From: Mycobacterium paragordonae
GTDB taxonomy: Bacteria > Actinomycetota > Actinomycetes > Mycobacteriales > Mycobacteriaceae
Assembly: GCF_003614435.1 (NCBI RefSeq)
Contig: NZ_CP025546.1
Location: 5,704,001-5,768,000 of the forward strand
Direction: 5' to 3'
Length of the DNA: 64,000 nucleotides
The notes beneath the pieces are model-generated. The model was not told where the DNA came from, searched no databases, and was given only the letters and a program-made list of their open reading frames with translations. The number at the start of each line of letters is the position of its first letter. Position 1 is the first letter of the stretch. Shown one piece after another: positions 18,162-28,083 of the stretch. Both the position numbers and the translations under genes were made by a program.

Positions 18162-19718
18162 GTGCCGATGGCCGACGCCGATTTCGATGTAGTCGTCGTC
18201 GGCGGCGGCCACAACGGCCTGGTCGCGGCCGCTTACCTGGCGCGGGCGGGCCTTCGGGTGCGACTGCTCGAACGATTGCCGCACATCGGCGGTGCCACCG
18301 TATCTGCCCAGCTCTTCGACGGTGTCGACGTCCGACTGTCGCGCTATTCGTACCTGGTGAGTCTGCTGCCGTCACGCATCGTCGACGACATCGGCGCGGG
18401 AGTGCAGCTGGCCGGACGCCCCTACTCGTCGTACACGCCGGACCCGGGAACGTCGGGACGCACCGGCCTGCTGGTGGGGCCGACCGGCAGTTTCGCCGCC
18501 ATCGGAGCGGCGGGCGACGAGCGCCGATTCGCCGCGTTCTACCGCCGTTGCGGACTGGTCACCGGACGCCTCTGGCCTACCCTGCTGGAACCACTGCGCA
18601 CCCGGGAGCAGGCCCGCCAGCTCGTCGTGGCCGATGGTGATCCTGATGGCATGGCCGCATGGCGAGCCATGGTCGACGAGCCGATCGGGCACGCCATCAC
18701 CGACGCCGTGACGAGCGACCTGATTCGTGGCGTCATCGCCACCGACGCGCTGGTCGGTACCTTCGCCCGCCTGGACGACACGTCGCTGCTGCAGAACATC
18801 TGCTTCCTGTATCACGTGCTCGGCGGTGGCACCGGCGACTGGAATGTGCCGATCGGCGGCATGGGCGCGGTGTCCGCTGCCCTGGCCGCTGCGGCGAGCC
18901 GTCATGGAGCCCAAATAACAACTGACGCTGAGGTTTTGGCCCTGGATCCGGGTGGCGAGGTGCGCTACCGCAGCAACGGGGACGAGCATCGGGTCCGCGG
19001 CCGTTTCGTGCTGTCCGGCGTCGGACCCGCGGTGCTGGCCGGTCTGCTGGGTGAAACGGCGCCACCGGTGGCGCCGGGTCCCCAGGTCAAGGTCAACATG
19101 GTGCTACGCCGGCTGCCACGCCTGCGCGATCAGGGCGTGAGCCCCGAACAGGCCTTCGGCGGCACGTTCCACGTCAACGAGACGTGGTCGCAACTCGACG
19201 CCGGTTACCTGCGGGCCGCGGATGGTCAGTTGCCGGATCCGTTGCCGTGCGAGGCCTACTGCCATTCCCTGACCGATCGGAGCATCGTCTCGCCGCAGCT
19301 GCCCGGAGTGCAGACGATGACGGTCTTCGGCTTCCAGGCCCCCGTGTCGGGTTCGCCCGAGCCGGGCCTTTTACGCGAGCAGCTGACCGAAGCGGTGCTG
19401 GCGTCGTTGAATTCCGTTCTGGCCGAACCGATTCAGGATGTGCTCCTGCCCGATGCGCACGGACGCCCCTGCCTGGAGACCACCACCACGCTGGATCTGG
19501 AGGACCGGCTGGGCATGACGGGGGGCAACATCTTTCACGGCGCGCTCTCGTGGCCGTTCGCAGACGACGACGATCCGCTGGACACACCGGCTCGGCAGTG
19601 GGGCGTGGCCACCGCGCACGACCGGATCATGCTGTGTGGTTCGGGCGCCCGACGTGGCGGAGCGGTCTCGGGCATCGGCGGGCACAATGCCGCCATGGCT
19701 GTGCTGGCCTCGCTGTAA
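18162..19718 (+). CDS. Phytoene-desaturase-like FAD oxidoreductase (Rv0897c-like)
   Basis: A 518-residue flavoprotein. The N-terminal FAD motif is [21 protein letters not shown]; the C-terminal FAD-binding end is [22 protein letters not shown]. This places it in the phytoene dehydrogenase/carotenoid isomerase-like NAD(P)/FAD oxidoreductase family, and it corresponds to Mtb Rv0897c. No carotenoid genes are nearby, so a carotenoid role is doubtful. The start is either a GTG 3 bases after the DUF2630 stop or the ATG six bases later. The gene converges on gltA2. Confidence 0.87.
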   Translation: MPMADADFDVVVVGGGHNGLVAAAYLARAGLRVRLLERLPHIGGATVSAQLFDGVDVRLSRYSYLVSLLPSRIVDDIGAGVQLAGRPYSSYTPDPGTSGRTGLLVGPTGSFAAIGAAGDERRFAAFYRRCGLVTGRLWPTLLEPLRTREQARQLVVADGDPDGMAAWRAMVDEPIGHAITDAVTSDLIRGVIATDALVGTFARLDDTSLLQNICFLYHVLGGGTGDWNVPIGGMGAVSAALAAAASRHGAQITTDAEVLALDPGGEVRYRSNGDEHRVRGRFVLSGVGPAVLAGLLGETAPPVAPGPQVKVNMVLRRLPRLRDQGVSPEQAFGGTFHVNETWSQLDAGYLRAADGQLPDPLPCEAYCHSLTDRSIVSPQLPGVQTMTVFGFQAPVSGSPEPGLLREQLTEAVLASLNSVLAEPIQDVLLPDAHGRPCLETTTTLDLEDRLGMTGGNIFHGALSWPFADDDDPLDTPARQWGVATAHDRIMLCGSGARRGGAVSGIGGHNAAMAVLASL

Positions 19719-19745
19719 CTGCGAGAATCACACAGCGCTAACTAA

Positions 19746-21038
19746 CTAGCGGCCGTCGATGCCGACGTAGTCGCGCTCGGTGTAGCCGGTGTAGATCTGG
19801 CGCGGACGACCGATCTTGCTGTCACCCTCGTCGTGCATCTCGCGCCAGTGCGCGATCCAGCCGGGCAGCCGGCCCAGGGCGAACAGCACGGTGAACATCC
19901 GGACCGGGAAGCCCAGGGCCCGGTAGATCAGGCCGGTGTAGAAGTCGACGTTCGGGTAGAGCTTGCGCTCGATGAAGTAGTCATCGGTGAGCGCCGCCTC
20001 TTCCAGCTGCTTTGCGATGTCCAGCAACGGGTCGCCGCCGAGCTTGGCCAGAATCTTGTCGGCCTGCTCTTTGACGATCCGGGCACGCGGGTCGTAGTTC
20101 TTGTAGACGCGGTGACCGAAGCCCATCAGCTTGACGCCGGCCTCGCGGTTCTTCACCTTGCGGACGAACTCGCCCACGTCGTCGCCGCTCTCACGGATCT
20201 GCTCGAGCATCTCGAGCACGGCCTGGTTGGCGCCGCCGTGCAGCGGACCCCACAGGGCGTTGATCCCGCCGGAGATGGACGTGAACAGGTTGGCCTGAGA
20301 GGACCCGACCAGCCGCACGGTCGAGGTCGAACAGTTCTGCTCGTGGTCGGCGTGCAGGATCAGCAGCATGTCCAGGGCCCGGACCACCTCGGGGTCGGCC
20401 TGGTAGGGCTCGGCGGGCAGCCCGAAGGTCATCCGCAGGAAGTTCTCCACCAACGTCAGCGAGTTGTCCGGGTAGAGGAACGGCTGGCCGACCGACTTCT
20501 TGTAGGCGTAGGCGGCGATGGTGGGCAGCTTGGCCAGCAGCCGGATGGTGGACAGCTCGACCTGGGTGTTGTCGGTGGGGTCCAACGAATCCGGGTAGTA
20601 CGCCGACAGGGCGTTGACGGTGCTGGACAGCACCGGCATCGGGTGGGCGTTGCGCGGAAATCCGTCGAAGAACCGCTTGAGGTCCTCGTGCAGCATGGTG
20701 TGCAGCTGGATGCGCTGAGTGAATTCGGCCAGCTGATCGGTGGTGGGCAGCTCGCCGTAGATCAGTAGGTAGGAGACCTCGATGAAGGTGGACTTCTCGG
20801 CGAGCTGGTCGATCGGGTACCCGCGGTAGCGCAGGATGCCGGCGTCACCGTCGATGTAGGTGATGGCGCTCTTGCAGGAAGCCGTGTTGACGAAGCCGTT
20901 GTCGAAGGTGGTGTGCCCCGTCTTGGACAGCAGCGGACCCAGCGCAATGCCGTCGGCACCTTCGGTTGCATGGACGACCTTCAGGTCGATCTCGCCCCCC
21001 GGGTACTTCAGAGTTGCGGTGTCGTCGGTGTCGCCCAC
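19746..21038 (-). CDS. gltA2: GltA2, citrate synthase I
   Basis: A 430-residue type II citrate synthase condensing oxaloacetate and acetyl-CoA. Conserved active-site blocks are visible: [34 protein letters not shown] and [14 protein letters not shown]. The GTG start giving [15 protein letters not shown] matches the N-terminus of Mtb GltA2 (Rv0896) and is preceded by a strong AAAGGGG RBS. Open frame exists upstream but has no counterpart in the family. A perfect 7-base-arm palindrome lies 45 bases upstream. It is the main TCA-cycle entry enzyme; CitA, about 21 kb away, is the second. Confidence 0.97.
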   Translation of the reverse strand: MGDTDDTATLKYPGGEIDLKVVHATEGADGIALGPLLSKTGHTTFDNGFVNTASCKSAITYIDGDAGILRYRGYPIDQLAEKSTFIEVSYLLIYGELPTTDQLAEFTQRIQLHTMLHEDLKRFFDGFPRNAHPMPVLSSTVNALSAYYPDSLDPTDNTQVELSTIRLLAKLPTIAAYAYKKSVGQPFLYPDNSLTLVENFLRMTFGLPAEPYQADPEVVRALDMLLILHADHEQNCSTSTVRLVGSSQANLFTSISGGINALWGPLHGGANQAVLEMLEQIRESGDDVGEFVRKVKNREAGVKLMGFGHRVYKNYDPRARIVKEQADKILAKLGGDPLLDIAKQLEEAALTDDYFIERKLYPNVDFYTGLIYRALGFPVRMFTVLFALGRLPGWIAHWREMHDEGDSKIGRPRQIYTGYTERDYVGIDGR

Positions 21039-21082
21039 GAGAACCCCTTTGCGCTCAGGCTTGATATGGCTGCCCGCCCAAG

Positions 21083-21098
21083 GTGCACATCTGTGCAC
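21083..21098. promoter_or_regulatory. Palindrome in gltA2 upstream region
   Basis: GTGCACA-TC-TGTGCAC with perfect 7-base arms, 45 bases upstream of the gltA2 start, in the 191-base gap shared with the divergent cyclase-AAA gene. The half-site spacing (GTG-N10-CAC) does not fit the mycobacterial CRP motif (GTG-N8-CAC). Likely an operator for gltA2; regulator not identified. Nothing else stands out in this gap. Confidence 0.65.
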
Positions 21099-21229
21099 TA
21101 GGTGCGTATAGGTGAAGGTAGTCGTTATCTCCACGGCGTGCCTTCTCGGGGTCGGATCTGCAGGTCGGTCACCTGACGGAGAGGCCGGAAGTCTCCGCAA
21201 CGCGCTGGTTAACGACTTATATTTGGCCA

Positions 21230-24200
21230 ATGACTGCATGCGGGTCATGCGGTAACGACATGCGGGCGAACGCCAGGTTTTGCGACCAGTGCGGCACTGC
21301 CACCCTGCTCCCGGCCGAGACGGCCAACTACAAGCAGGTCACCGTGTTGTTCGCCGACGTCGTGCGCTCGATGGACCTCGCGGCCAACCTGGACATCGAG
21401 CGGTTGCGCGAGGTGATGACCGAGCTGGTGCAGCGGTCGGCGGCGGTAGTGCAGCGCTACGGCGGAACGGTCGAATACACCGGTGACGGGGTGATGGCGC
21501 TGTTCGGCGCCCCGGTCGCACTGGAGGATCACGCCCTGCGCGGGTGTCTGGCCGCCCTCGCTATCCAGGACGAAGCCGCCGGGCTGGCAGCCGAGGTGGC
21601 GCGCCGCGACGACGTGGCGCTGCAACTGCGGGTCGGCCTCCATTCGGGACAGGTCATCGCGGGCGAGATCACGCTGGGGTATGCCGCGACGGGTGAAACG
21701 GTCGGGCTGGCGCAGCGGATGGAATCGGCGGCGCAACCAGGCGGGATATTGCTGTCGGAGTCAACCGTGCGACTGGTCGAGCACGCCGCGGTGTTGGGCG
21801 TGCCGGAACTGGTGCACATCAAGGGTGTTGCCGACCCGGTGCCGGCGCGCCGGCTGTTGGCCATCAGCCGACCGGACGGCGTGGTGGCCCGCGCCGAGGC
21901 GAACCTGGTGGGCAGGCGCTGGGAGATGGCCGCGTTGGACGCCATGGTGGAACGGGCGATCGGCGGACGTGGCGGTGTCGTGACGGTGGTGGGACCGCCA
22001 GGCATCGGCAAGAGCCGGGTGGCTCGCGAGATCGCGGCGCGGGCCGCGCCGCGCGGAGTTGAGGTGTATTGGACGTTCTGTGAGTCACACGCCCGCGACG
22101 TTTCCTTCGGCGTGGTGGCCAGGTTGCTGCGCGTCGCAAGCGGCGTTACGGACCTCAGTGGACCAGCCGCCCGTACGCGGGTGCGGGACACCGTGCCGCC
22201 CGACGCCAACCCGCACGATCTGCTGTTGCTTGACGATCTGCTCGGCATCGCCGACCCGGACGTGCCGCTGCCCCAGATCGACCCCGAGGCCCGACGGCGC
22301 CGGTTGACCAGCCTGATCAACAGCACGTCGCTGGCGCGCACCGAGCCGGCGCTCTTCGTGATCGAGGATGCGCACTGGATCGACGCGGTCAGCGAGTCGA
22401 TGCTTGCCGACTTCCTGACCGTCATCGCACGGACCCCATCCGTGGTCCTGATCACCTATCGCCCGGAGTACCGGGGAACGCTGACGTGCGTGACCGGTGC
22501 GCAGACCATAGCGCTTGCGCCACTGGCTGATTCGGACACCGCGGCACTGCTGGGGGAGCTGCTCGGTTCCCATCCCTCCGTCGGTGAGCTGGCACCGATC
22601 ATTGCCGGGCGCGCCGCGGGCAACCCGTTCTTCACCGAGGAAATGGTGCGGGAACTGGTGCAACGCGGGACGCTGACCGGCGAGCGCGGCGGATACGTCT
22701 GTTCGGCGGAAGTCGCTGAGTTGAGCGTGCCGGCCACCGTGCAGGCGGCGATCGCGGCACGCATCGACCGACTCGATTCAGCCGCACGGCGGACATTGAA
22801 CGCGGCATCGGTGATCGGAGCCCGCTTCGACGCTGACCTACTCGCAGCGTTGGGCATCCAGCCGCAGGTCGATGAATTGCTGCATGGGGAACTGATTGAT
22901 CAGGTGCGGCTAACCCCAAGTGCCGAGTACGCCTTTCGCCATCCGCTGATCCGCGCGGTGGCCTACGAATCGCAACTGAAGGCCGACCGCGCCGACTGGC
23001 ACCGGCGGCTGGCCGCGGCCATCGAATCAAAAAGCCGCGATTCGCCCGACTCGAATGCAGCCCTGATCGCCGAGCACTTGGAGGCCGCCGGTGAGCTGGC
23101 CGAGGCGTATGCCTGGCATATGCGGGCCGGCGCGCGTTCGGCCAACCTCGACGTCGGCGCGGCCCGGGTCAGTTGGGAGCGGGCATGCCAGATCGCCGAC
23201 ACCCTTCCCGCGGACCGAACCGATCAGCTGTCCTTGCGCATCGCGCCTCGCACGATGCTGTGTGCCAGCGGGTGGCAAGCGATCACGGAAAGCCGCGGCC
23301 GTTTCGAAGAACTGCGCGAACTGTGTGCCGCAGCCGGGGACTCAGTTTCGCTCGCCATCGGCATGACCGGGCTGGCCACCGAGTACATGTACAGCGGACG
23401 CACGGGCGAGGGCTCGAAAATCATGTCCGAGCAGATGAGGTTGTTGGAGTCGATCGGCGACCCCACCCTCATCGGGTTGGCATTCATCGGATTCAACAAC
23501 TGGTTCGATGCCGGCGACTTCGGCGAGATCCTGCGATGGTCGCAGACCGTCATCGAACTCGCCGACGGCGATCCCACCAAGGGATCGGAATTCGGCTTCG
23601 GATCACCCCTGGCTGCCGCCCTGGCCTGGCGGGGCGTTGCCGGGTGGTGGGTGGGCCGTCGAGGTTGGCGACACAATCTCCTCGACGCCTACACATTGGC
23701 CCGGAATAGCGATCCGACAACCTACGCCATGATCGCGGGCTGGACCTACGGCCTGCCGATCACCTACGGGGTCTTCAGGCCGGATGACTCCGCGTTGCGC
23801 CGGATCGAGCATGCCGTGCAGAAAGCCGAGGCATCGAGCAATGCCGCTCTGAGCATCGCACGGTACGCCTGGGCCGCCGCACTTCTGAGCCGGGAGGCCG
23901 CGTCCGACCGCGACCGTGGGCTGGAATTGATGGTGCAGGTCCGTGCGATGTGGTTACACGAGCCCATCCCCTTCCTCGTTCCGGTTGCCGAGTTGTGGGT
24001 GGCACGGGACGCGGCGCGCCGCGGCGATCATGACTCGTCCATCCCGGTGATGCGCCGAACGGTCGACGAGTTGTACCGGGCGGGACGGCCGTTCTTCGAA
24101 CTGCTGGGCATCGGTGTCCTGACGGAAACACTGCTGGAGCGTGGCGCAGCAGAAGACATCACTGAAGCGCAGGCGGCGATCGACCGCTTGACACAGCTTG

Positions 24201-24466
24201 GCGCACAGGATAATTGGGCGATGCGTGAGATCACGCTACTGCGGCTGCGCGCATTGATGGCCCGCACATGCGGCGACGACGACGCTTACCGGGTCCTGGT
24301 GGACCGCTACCGCACGATGGCGGACACGCTGGGATTCGACGGGCATATCGCGTGGGCCGAGACCATGGCCGCGCGAGCTGCTTCTGAATACCGGAGTACT
24401 CGCCAGTCAGGTGACGACGCCGCCGCGCGGCTTCCCGGACTCAGCGGGCGCGCCGGCCTGAACTAG
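21230..24466 (+). CDS. Zinc-ribbon / class III cyclase / AAA-NTPase / TPR signalling protein
   Basis: A 1,078-residue multidomain protein. Residues 4-22 carry four Cys as two CxxC pairs, a zinc ribbon. Residues about 33-190 are a class III nucleotide cyclase domain: the first metal Asp is in LFADVV and the second in YTGDGVMALFG. The canonical VNLAAR segment reads VGLAQR, so the transition-state Asn is replaced by Gly, and the purine-recognition Lys before the GDG appears to be Glu; activity is doubtful. Residues about 230-480 are an AAA/STAND NTPase with Walker A GPPGIGKS at 255-262 and Walker B LFVIEDAHWID. Helical TPR-like repeats fill the rest. Related cyclase/NTPase proteins occupy the corresponding Mtb region (Rv0890c-Rv0891c). 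Confidence 0.88.
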   Translation: MTACGSCGNDMRANARFCDQCGTATLLPAETANYKQVTVLFADVVRSMDLAANLDIERLREVMTELVQRSAAVVQRYGGTVEYTGDGVMALFGAPVALEDHALRGCLAALAIQDEAAGLAAEVARRDDVALQLRVGLHSGQVIAGEITLGYAATGETVGLAQRMESAAQPGGILLSESTVRLVEHAAVLGVPELVHIKGVADPVPARRLLAISRPDGVVARAEANLVGRRWEMAALDAMVERAIGGRGGVVTVVGPPGIGKSRVAREIAARAAPRGVEVYWTFCESHARDVSFGVVARLLRVASGVTDLSGPAARTRVRDTVPPDANPHDLLLLDDLLGIADPDVPLPQIDPEARRRRLTSLINSTSLARTEPALFVIEDAHWIDAVSESMLADFLTVIARTPSVVLITYRPEYRGTLTCVTGAQTIALAPLADSDTAALLGELLGSHPSVGELAPIIAGRAAGNPFFTEEMVRELVQRGTLTGERGGYVCSAEVAELSVPATVQAAIAARIDRLDSAARRTLNAASVIGARFDADLLAALGIQPQVDELLHGELIDQVRLTPSAEYAFRHPLIRAVAYESQLKADRADWHRRLAAAIESKSRDSPDSNAALIAEHLEAAGELAEAYAWHMRAGARSANLDVGAARVSWERACQIADTLPADRTDQLSLRIAPRTMLCASGWQAITESRGRFEELRELCAAAGDSVSLAIGMTGLATEYMYSGRTGEGSKIMSEQMRLLESIGDPTLIGLAFIGFNNWFDAGDFGEILRWSQTVIELADGDPTKGSEFGFGSPLAAALAWRGVAGWWVGRRGWRHNLLDAYTLARNSDPTTYAMIAGWTYGLPITYGVFRPDDSALRRIEHAVQKAEASSNAALSIARYAWAAALLSREAASDRDRGLELMVQVRAMWLHEPIPFLVPVAELWVARDAARRGDHDSSIPVMRRTVDELYRAGRPFFELLGIGVLTETLLERGAAEDITEAQAAIDRLTQLGAQDNWAMREITLLRLRALMARTCGDDDAYRVLVDRYRTMADTLGFDGHIAWAETMAARAASEYRSTRQSGDDAAARLPGLSGRAGLN

Positions 24467-24478
24467 CCTCAGTGGAGA

Positions 24479-25231
24479 TCACAAGAACTCCTGAATCCCG
24501 GCGATAAGCACCGGACGCGGGCTGCATTCGATGAAAGTCCGGTGACCCTGTTCGGATGACCACCGCACGGCTTCGTTGAACAAGCAGGCTTGACGCAAGT
24601 TGGCGAACCAATATTCGGCGTCGAGGATCGACGCGTCCAGCCCCGCACCGGTGACCGACGAGATGAACGGGATGTCACCGCACCGGGGTCGTATCCCGGA
24701 AAGCGACTTGCGCAGCCCCTGCCGCAGCATGTCAACATCGACGCTGCCGACTTCGGTAGCTATCTCACGAGTGTTGCCGCACAACGTCATTACTCGCGCA
24801 GCGTCTCGCAGCGACAGCGCGCCTGCCACGTATGCCGCCGCGACTTCACCTAGGGACTGGCCCAGCACCGCGTCCGGATGGATTCCCATCGCACGCCATT
24901 GCGCGGCAATGGACACCATCACCGCAAACATCACGGACGGCGCGACATCGAGGCGGTCCGGCCTGGGACACCCGGCGGCGCCCAGCACCGTCCCAAGCAC
25001 CGACCAATCCACGAATTCGGCGAAAGCGTCATCGCAGAGACGTAATTGCGCCCTGAACGGACGCGCGGACTCCACCGCCGCGACCGTCCCACCCGTCGGT
25101 CGCGAAACCTGGCCCGGGAACACGAACACCGTCCCGCCTGTCGCGATGGTTTTCGCGGTCAGAATCTCGGTACGCAGGCCGGTACGTGCGGCGAAAGTTG
25201 CCGCAATCACAGGCCTCGGCTGGCGGCTCAC
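24479..25231 (-). CDS. Polyketide-type acyltransferase domain protein, internally shortened
   Basis: A 250-residue protein resembling a stand-alone PKS acyltransferase (AT) domain: FVFPGQ near residue 36, the nucleophile elbow GQSLGE (Ser126, normally GHSxGE), and the C-terminal blocks FISSVTG, YWFANLRQ and FIECSPRPVL. Compared with ordinary AT domains, the stretch between the LSL..ARV helix and the IRPRCGDIPF strand is missing. That stretch carries NGP..VVSG and the catalytic SHS histidine. The joint is near residue 164. It has a GTG start 45 bases downstream of the LuxR-type gene on the same strand. Without the His it is probably not a normal acyltransferase: either a decaying remnant or a binding protein. 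Confidence 0.75.
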   Translation of the reverse strand: MSRQPRPVIAATFAARTGLRTEILTAKTIATGGTVFVFPGQVSRPTGGTVAAVESARPFRAQLRLCDDAFAEFVDWSVLGTVLGAAGCPRPDRLDVAPSVMFAVMVSIAAQWRAMGIHPDAVLGQSLGEVAAAYVAGALSLRDAARVMTLCGNTREIATEVGSVDVDMLRQGLRKSLSGIRPRCGDIPFISSVTGAGLDASILDAEYWFANLRQACLFNEAVRWSSEQGHRTFIECSPRPVLIAGIQEFL

Positions 25232-25276
25232 GCAGTCAGCATGTCCGTGTCCACGTCGGGCCCAGGCAGTATTCCG

Positions 25277-27886
25277 CTACTCAATTTGGCGATGCGACAC
25301 CAGCGCGGCGAGTTCTTCGCGAGTGGTGGTGCCGGTTTTCGACATCGCCCGGTAGATGTGGCTCTCCACGGTACGAACCGAGAGTGTCAGTCGGTCGGCG
25401 ACCGCGCGGTTGGACAGCCCCGCACCGATCAGCATCACGATCTCCCGTTCGCGATCGGTGAAAGGCAGCGGTTCGCTCGCCCGTCGACGCGCCGGAGTCG
25501 ACACAGCGCCACACTGCTCGGCCAACGCATCCGCCCGGGCCGCGCAACCCAGGGCGGATCCCCGCAAGCCCTGGTTGCGGTATGCGACGGCGGCGTGTGC
25601 GGCGGCGTCGACGCCGGCAATCTGGTCGCCGATCTGCTCGAATTCCTCGGACAGCGCGGCCAGTCCGCTGGCGTCACCCGCGTGGAGGGCGGCCGAAAAC
25701 CGTGCCGCGATGCCGACCCGTGGTCCCTCGACGACCGCTTCGAGCTCGCGCAACCTGGGTGTACCCGATTGATCACCGAACTGGGCGGCGGTTTGCAGAC
25801 ACAGCACTTCTGCCCCGAATTGCCCTTTGGCCGAGGCCTTTTGAGCTGTCGTCAGCGCGATGGAGATCGCTTCGGAGACGGCGCCTTGGACCGCGGCCAC
25901 CCATGCTCGCGCCAAACCGCGCTCGTAGTCCAGCGACCGGAATGGGCGACGCTGTCTGTCTAGCGCGGCGAGCGCGGCGCTCGCCTGCTCGATGGATCCG
26001 CCGACAGCCAGGGCAGTGACGCGGGAGACGTCGTAGCGGTATCCCCAGCCCAGCGCGTGCGTGGCGGTCAGGCCCGCCACGGCGCTTTCGAGCAATGGGG
26101 CCGCGGATCGCACGTTGCCGGCACCGAGTGCGGCCCGACCCCTGATCGCGGCACCCAGCAGTTGAGCAGCCCCCGGCATGTCGGCTGCCCGGCAGCTCAC
26201 CCGCTCGGCCACCTCAAGGGCCTCCGCAACCCGGCCCGCCAACAGCAGCGCGCTCACATGCGAATCCGCGATATTGAATGCCATCTGTGGCGCGTCGAAA
26301 GAGCTTGCGACACTGGCATATCCGGCCTCCGCTAGGGCCGAGGCCTCGCCGGCTCGTCCCGCGTCCGCGCTGATCGTGGCCAGGACCCAGGCGATCTCAG
26401 CGCCGACGACTGCGGGTAACTCGCTCAACTCAAGGCTCTTCGACGCGCGCAGCGCGGCACCTGGTTCGTCGGTCGCAAACCAGTAGACCGTCAGGAACGC
26501 ATCGATGTAGCTGCGCGCCTGCGGTGCTGCGGTTAACGGCGCAGCGTCGATGACCTCTTTCGCGCGCGCGGGGTCACCCAGCGCCCACAGCATGTTGCTG
26601 GCCCTCAGGAAGGCCAGTCGGGAGCGCTCGACATCGGTCAACGGGCTGGTGTCGACACCGGCTAGCACGGCGTCAGCTTCCGCACCTCGACCCAGCCACG
26701 AAAGTGCATGCGCGCGAACGAAACTCGCTTCAGCACCGGCTCCGGCACGGGCCGCGGCGTCACCGAGCCGATCTGCAAGCTGGAGATCCGCCAGCCAGAC
26801 CGCGCCGTGAGCCGCGTTGACCAGAAGGTTGGGGTCGGGGGTGAGATCGGAGTCCAGACTCAGGGTGGCCCGCCGCACCACGACCTGGATGTCGTCGCTG
26901 CAAGTGGCGAGTTCGGCGGCAACGAGGCCGCGCAGTCGCCGCAAGCGCGTCGACGGCGCGCGGCGTCGGCGCACCTCACCGTAAAGCGGGTGCGCCAAGC
27001 GCACCTGGACGGCGCCGTCGGACGACTCGAGAGTGATAAGGGCACGCGTGTCGGCCTCCTCGATCGCCACCGGGTCAGCAATGTGCCTCAGGTGCGCCAA
27101 TTCGAGCGGCTCCCCGACGGCGACCACGTCGACGACATCGCTGACCGGAGCGGGTAGCGATCCGATACGGGATTCGATCAACTCAACCAGTCCGGGCGGC
27201 ATGACGGGATCGCCGAGCCAGCGCCAATAGCCGTCGCGGCGGACGATTCGCCGGTCTGCGACCTCCTGCTCGACGATATTGCGCAGATACAGCAGGTTGC
27301 CCCGTGTGAGCCGCCAAAGCCGCTGAACGGCAACCGGATCCACGGGGCCGCTCAAGGTGGCCGCGAGCAGGGCGCCGGTTTCCTCAAGCGCCAGGGGCTG
27401 CAGGTCAATGCGTTCGAATTGGCCGATCCTCCATATGTCTTGCACCGCAGGTGGAATGGGGTCACCGCCGCGGACGGTGAGCAACACTTTCGCCGTACCC
27501 CGCTGCACGACCTGATGGAGAACGAAAATAGAAAGATCATCCAGCATTTGGACGTCGTCGACGGCCAGCACTACCGGGACTCCCGACGGCGCCGCGGTCA
27601 GTGCCTCCATGACGGCGCGCGGCAGCTGAACGACATCGGTGACCCCTGGCTGCGCCCACTCTGTGAAGGCGCCCAGCGGGATTGCCCGCGCCGCCGAGGT
27701 GCCGACGGCCCACCGGCCCTCGCAACCCCGGGAAACGGCTGCAGACAGCGCTTCACGGGCGATCCGACTCTTCCCGACCCCCGCTGGACCGCAAACGACT
27801 ATGCCGGGGGTGTCCGAGGCCGCCAGAGCAGCTTTGATGGTTCGCAACTGCTCCAAGCGGCCGACTAACGGCCACGACAAGCGCAC
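25277..27886 (-). CDS. Large AAA-LuxR transcriptional regulator (LAL type)
   Basis: An 869-residue regulator. The N-terminal NTPase has Walker A CGPAGVGKSR (about residues 32-41) and a Walker B VVLAVDDVQML. A long helical middle follows. The C-terminal LuxR helix-turn-helix (FTDREREIVMLIGAGLSNRA, then LSVRTVESHIYRAMSK) lies in the last 65 residues. This is the MalT/LAL layout, in which ligand and ATP binding control DNA binding. Translation starts at GTG (MRLSWPLVG). The acyltransferase-like gene follows on the same strand. The divergent PE-MPTR gene begins 198 bases away, so it is a candidate target. Corresponds in type to Mtb Rv0890c/Rv0894. Confidence 0.9.
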   Translation of the reverse strand: MRLSWPLVGRLEQLRTIKAALAASDTPGIVVCGPAGVGKSRIAREALSAAVSRGCEGRWAVGTSAARAIPLGAFTEWAQPGVTDVVQLPRAVMEALTAAPSGVPVVLAVDDVQMLDDLSIFVLHQVVQRGTAKVLLTVRGGDPIPPAVQDIWRIGQFERIDLQPLALEETGALLAATLSGPVDPVAVQRLWRLTRGNLLYLRNIVEQEVADRRIVRRDGYWRWLGDPVMPPGLVELIESRIGSLPAPVSDVVDVVAVGEPLELAHLRHIADPVAIEEADTRALITLESSDGAVQVRLAHPLYGEVRRRRAPSTRLRRLRGLVAAELATCSDDIQVVVRRATLSLDSDLTPDPNLLVNAAHGAVWLADLQLADRLGDAAARAGAGAEASFVRAHALSWLGRGAEADAVLAGVDTSPLTDVERSRLAFLRASNMLWALGDPARAKEVIDAAPLTAAPQARSYIDAFLTVYWFATDEPGAALRASKSLELSELPAVVGAEIAWVLATISADAGRAGEASALAEAGYASVASSFDAPQMAFNIADSHVSALLLAGRVAEALEVAERVSCRAADMPGAAQLLGAAIRGRAALGAGNVRSAAPLLESAVAGLTATHALGWGYRYDVSRVTALAVGGSIEQASAALAALDRQRRPFRSLDYERGLARAWVAAVQGAVSEAISIALTTAQKASAKGQFGAEVLCLQTAAQFGDQSGTPRLRELEAVVEGPRVGIAARFSAALHAGDASGLAALSEEFEQIGDQIAGVDAAAHAAVAYRNQGLRGSALGCAARADALAEQCGAVSTPARRRASEPLPFTDREREIVMLIGAGLSNRAVADRLTLSVRTVESHIYRAMSKTGTTTREELAALVSHRQIE

Positions 27887-28083
27887 GTCCGTAGCGTACG
27901 GGTAAGCACCGCAAATTCTGCGGCTAATCGGGCCAACATCCCATTCGTTGAGTTCATCCTCCGGTGCTGCGCCACACCCCGATTAAGTATTCGACTACTC
28001 AATGCCGAGCCGCCGCGTCAGGTCAGGCTGGGTTCAATGCCCCTGCACGCCCGCCACGCCAAATGACCAGTTGGAGGAATCAC

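Noticed and set aside
21083..21098. CRP site before gltA2
   Set aside because: The half-sites are spaced GTG-N10-CAC instead of GTG-N8-CAC.
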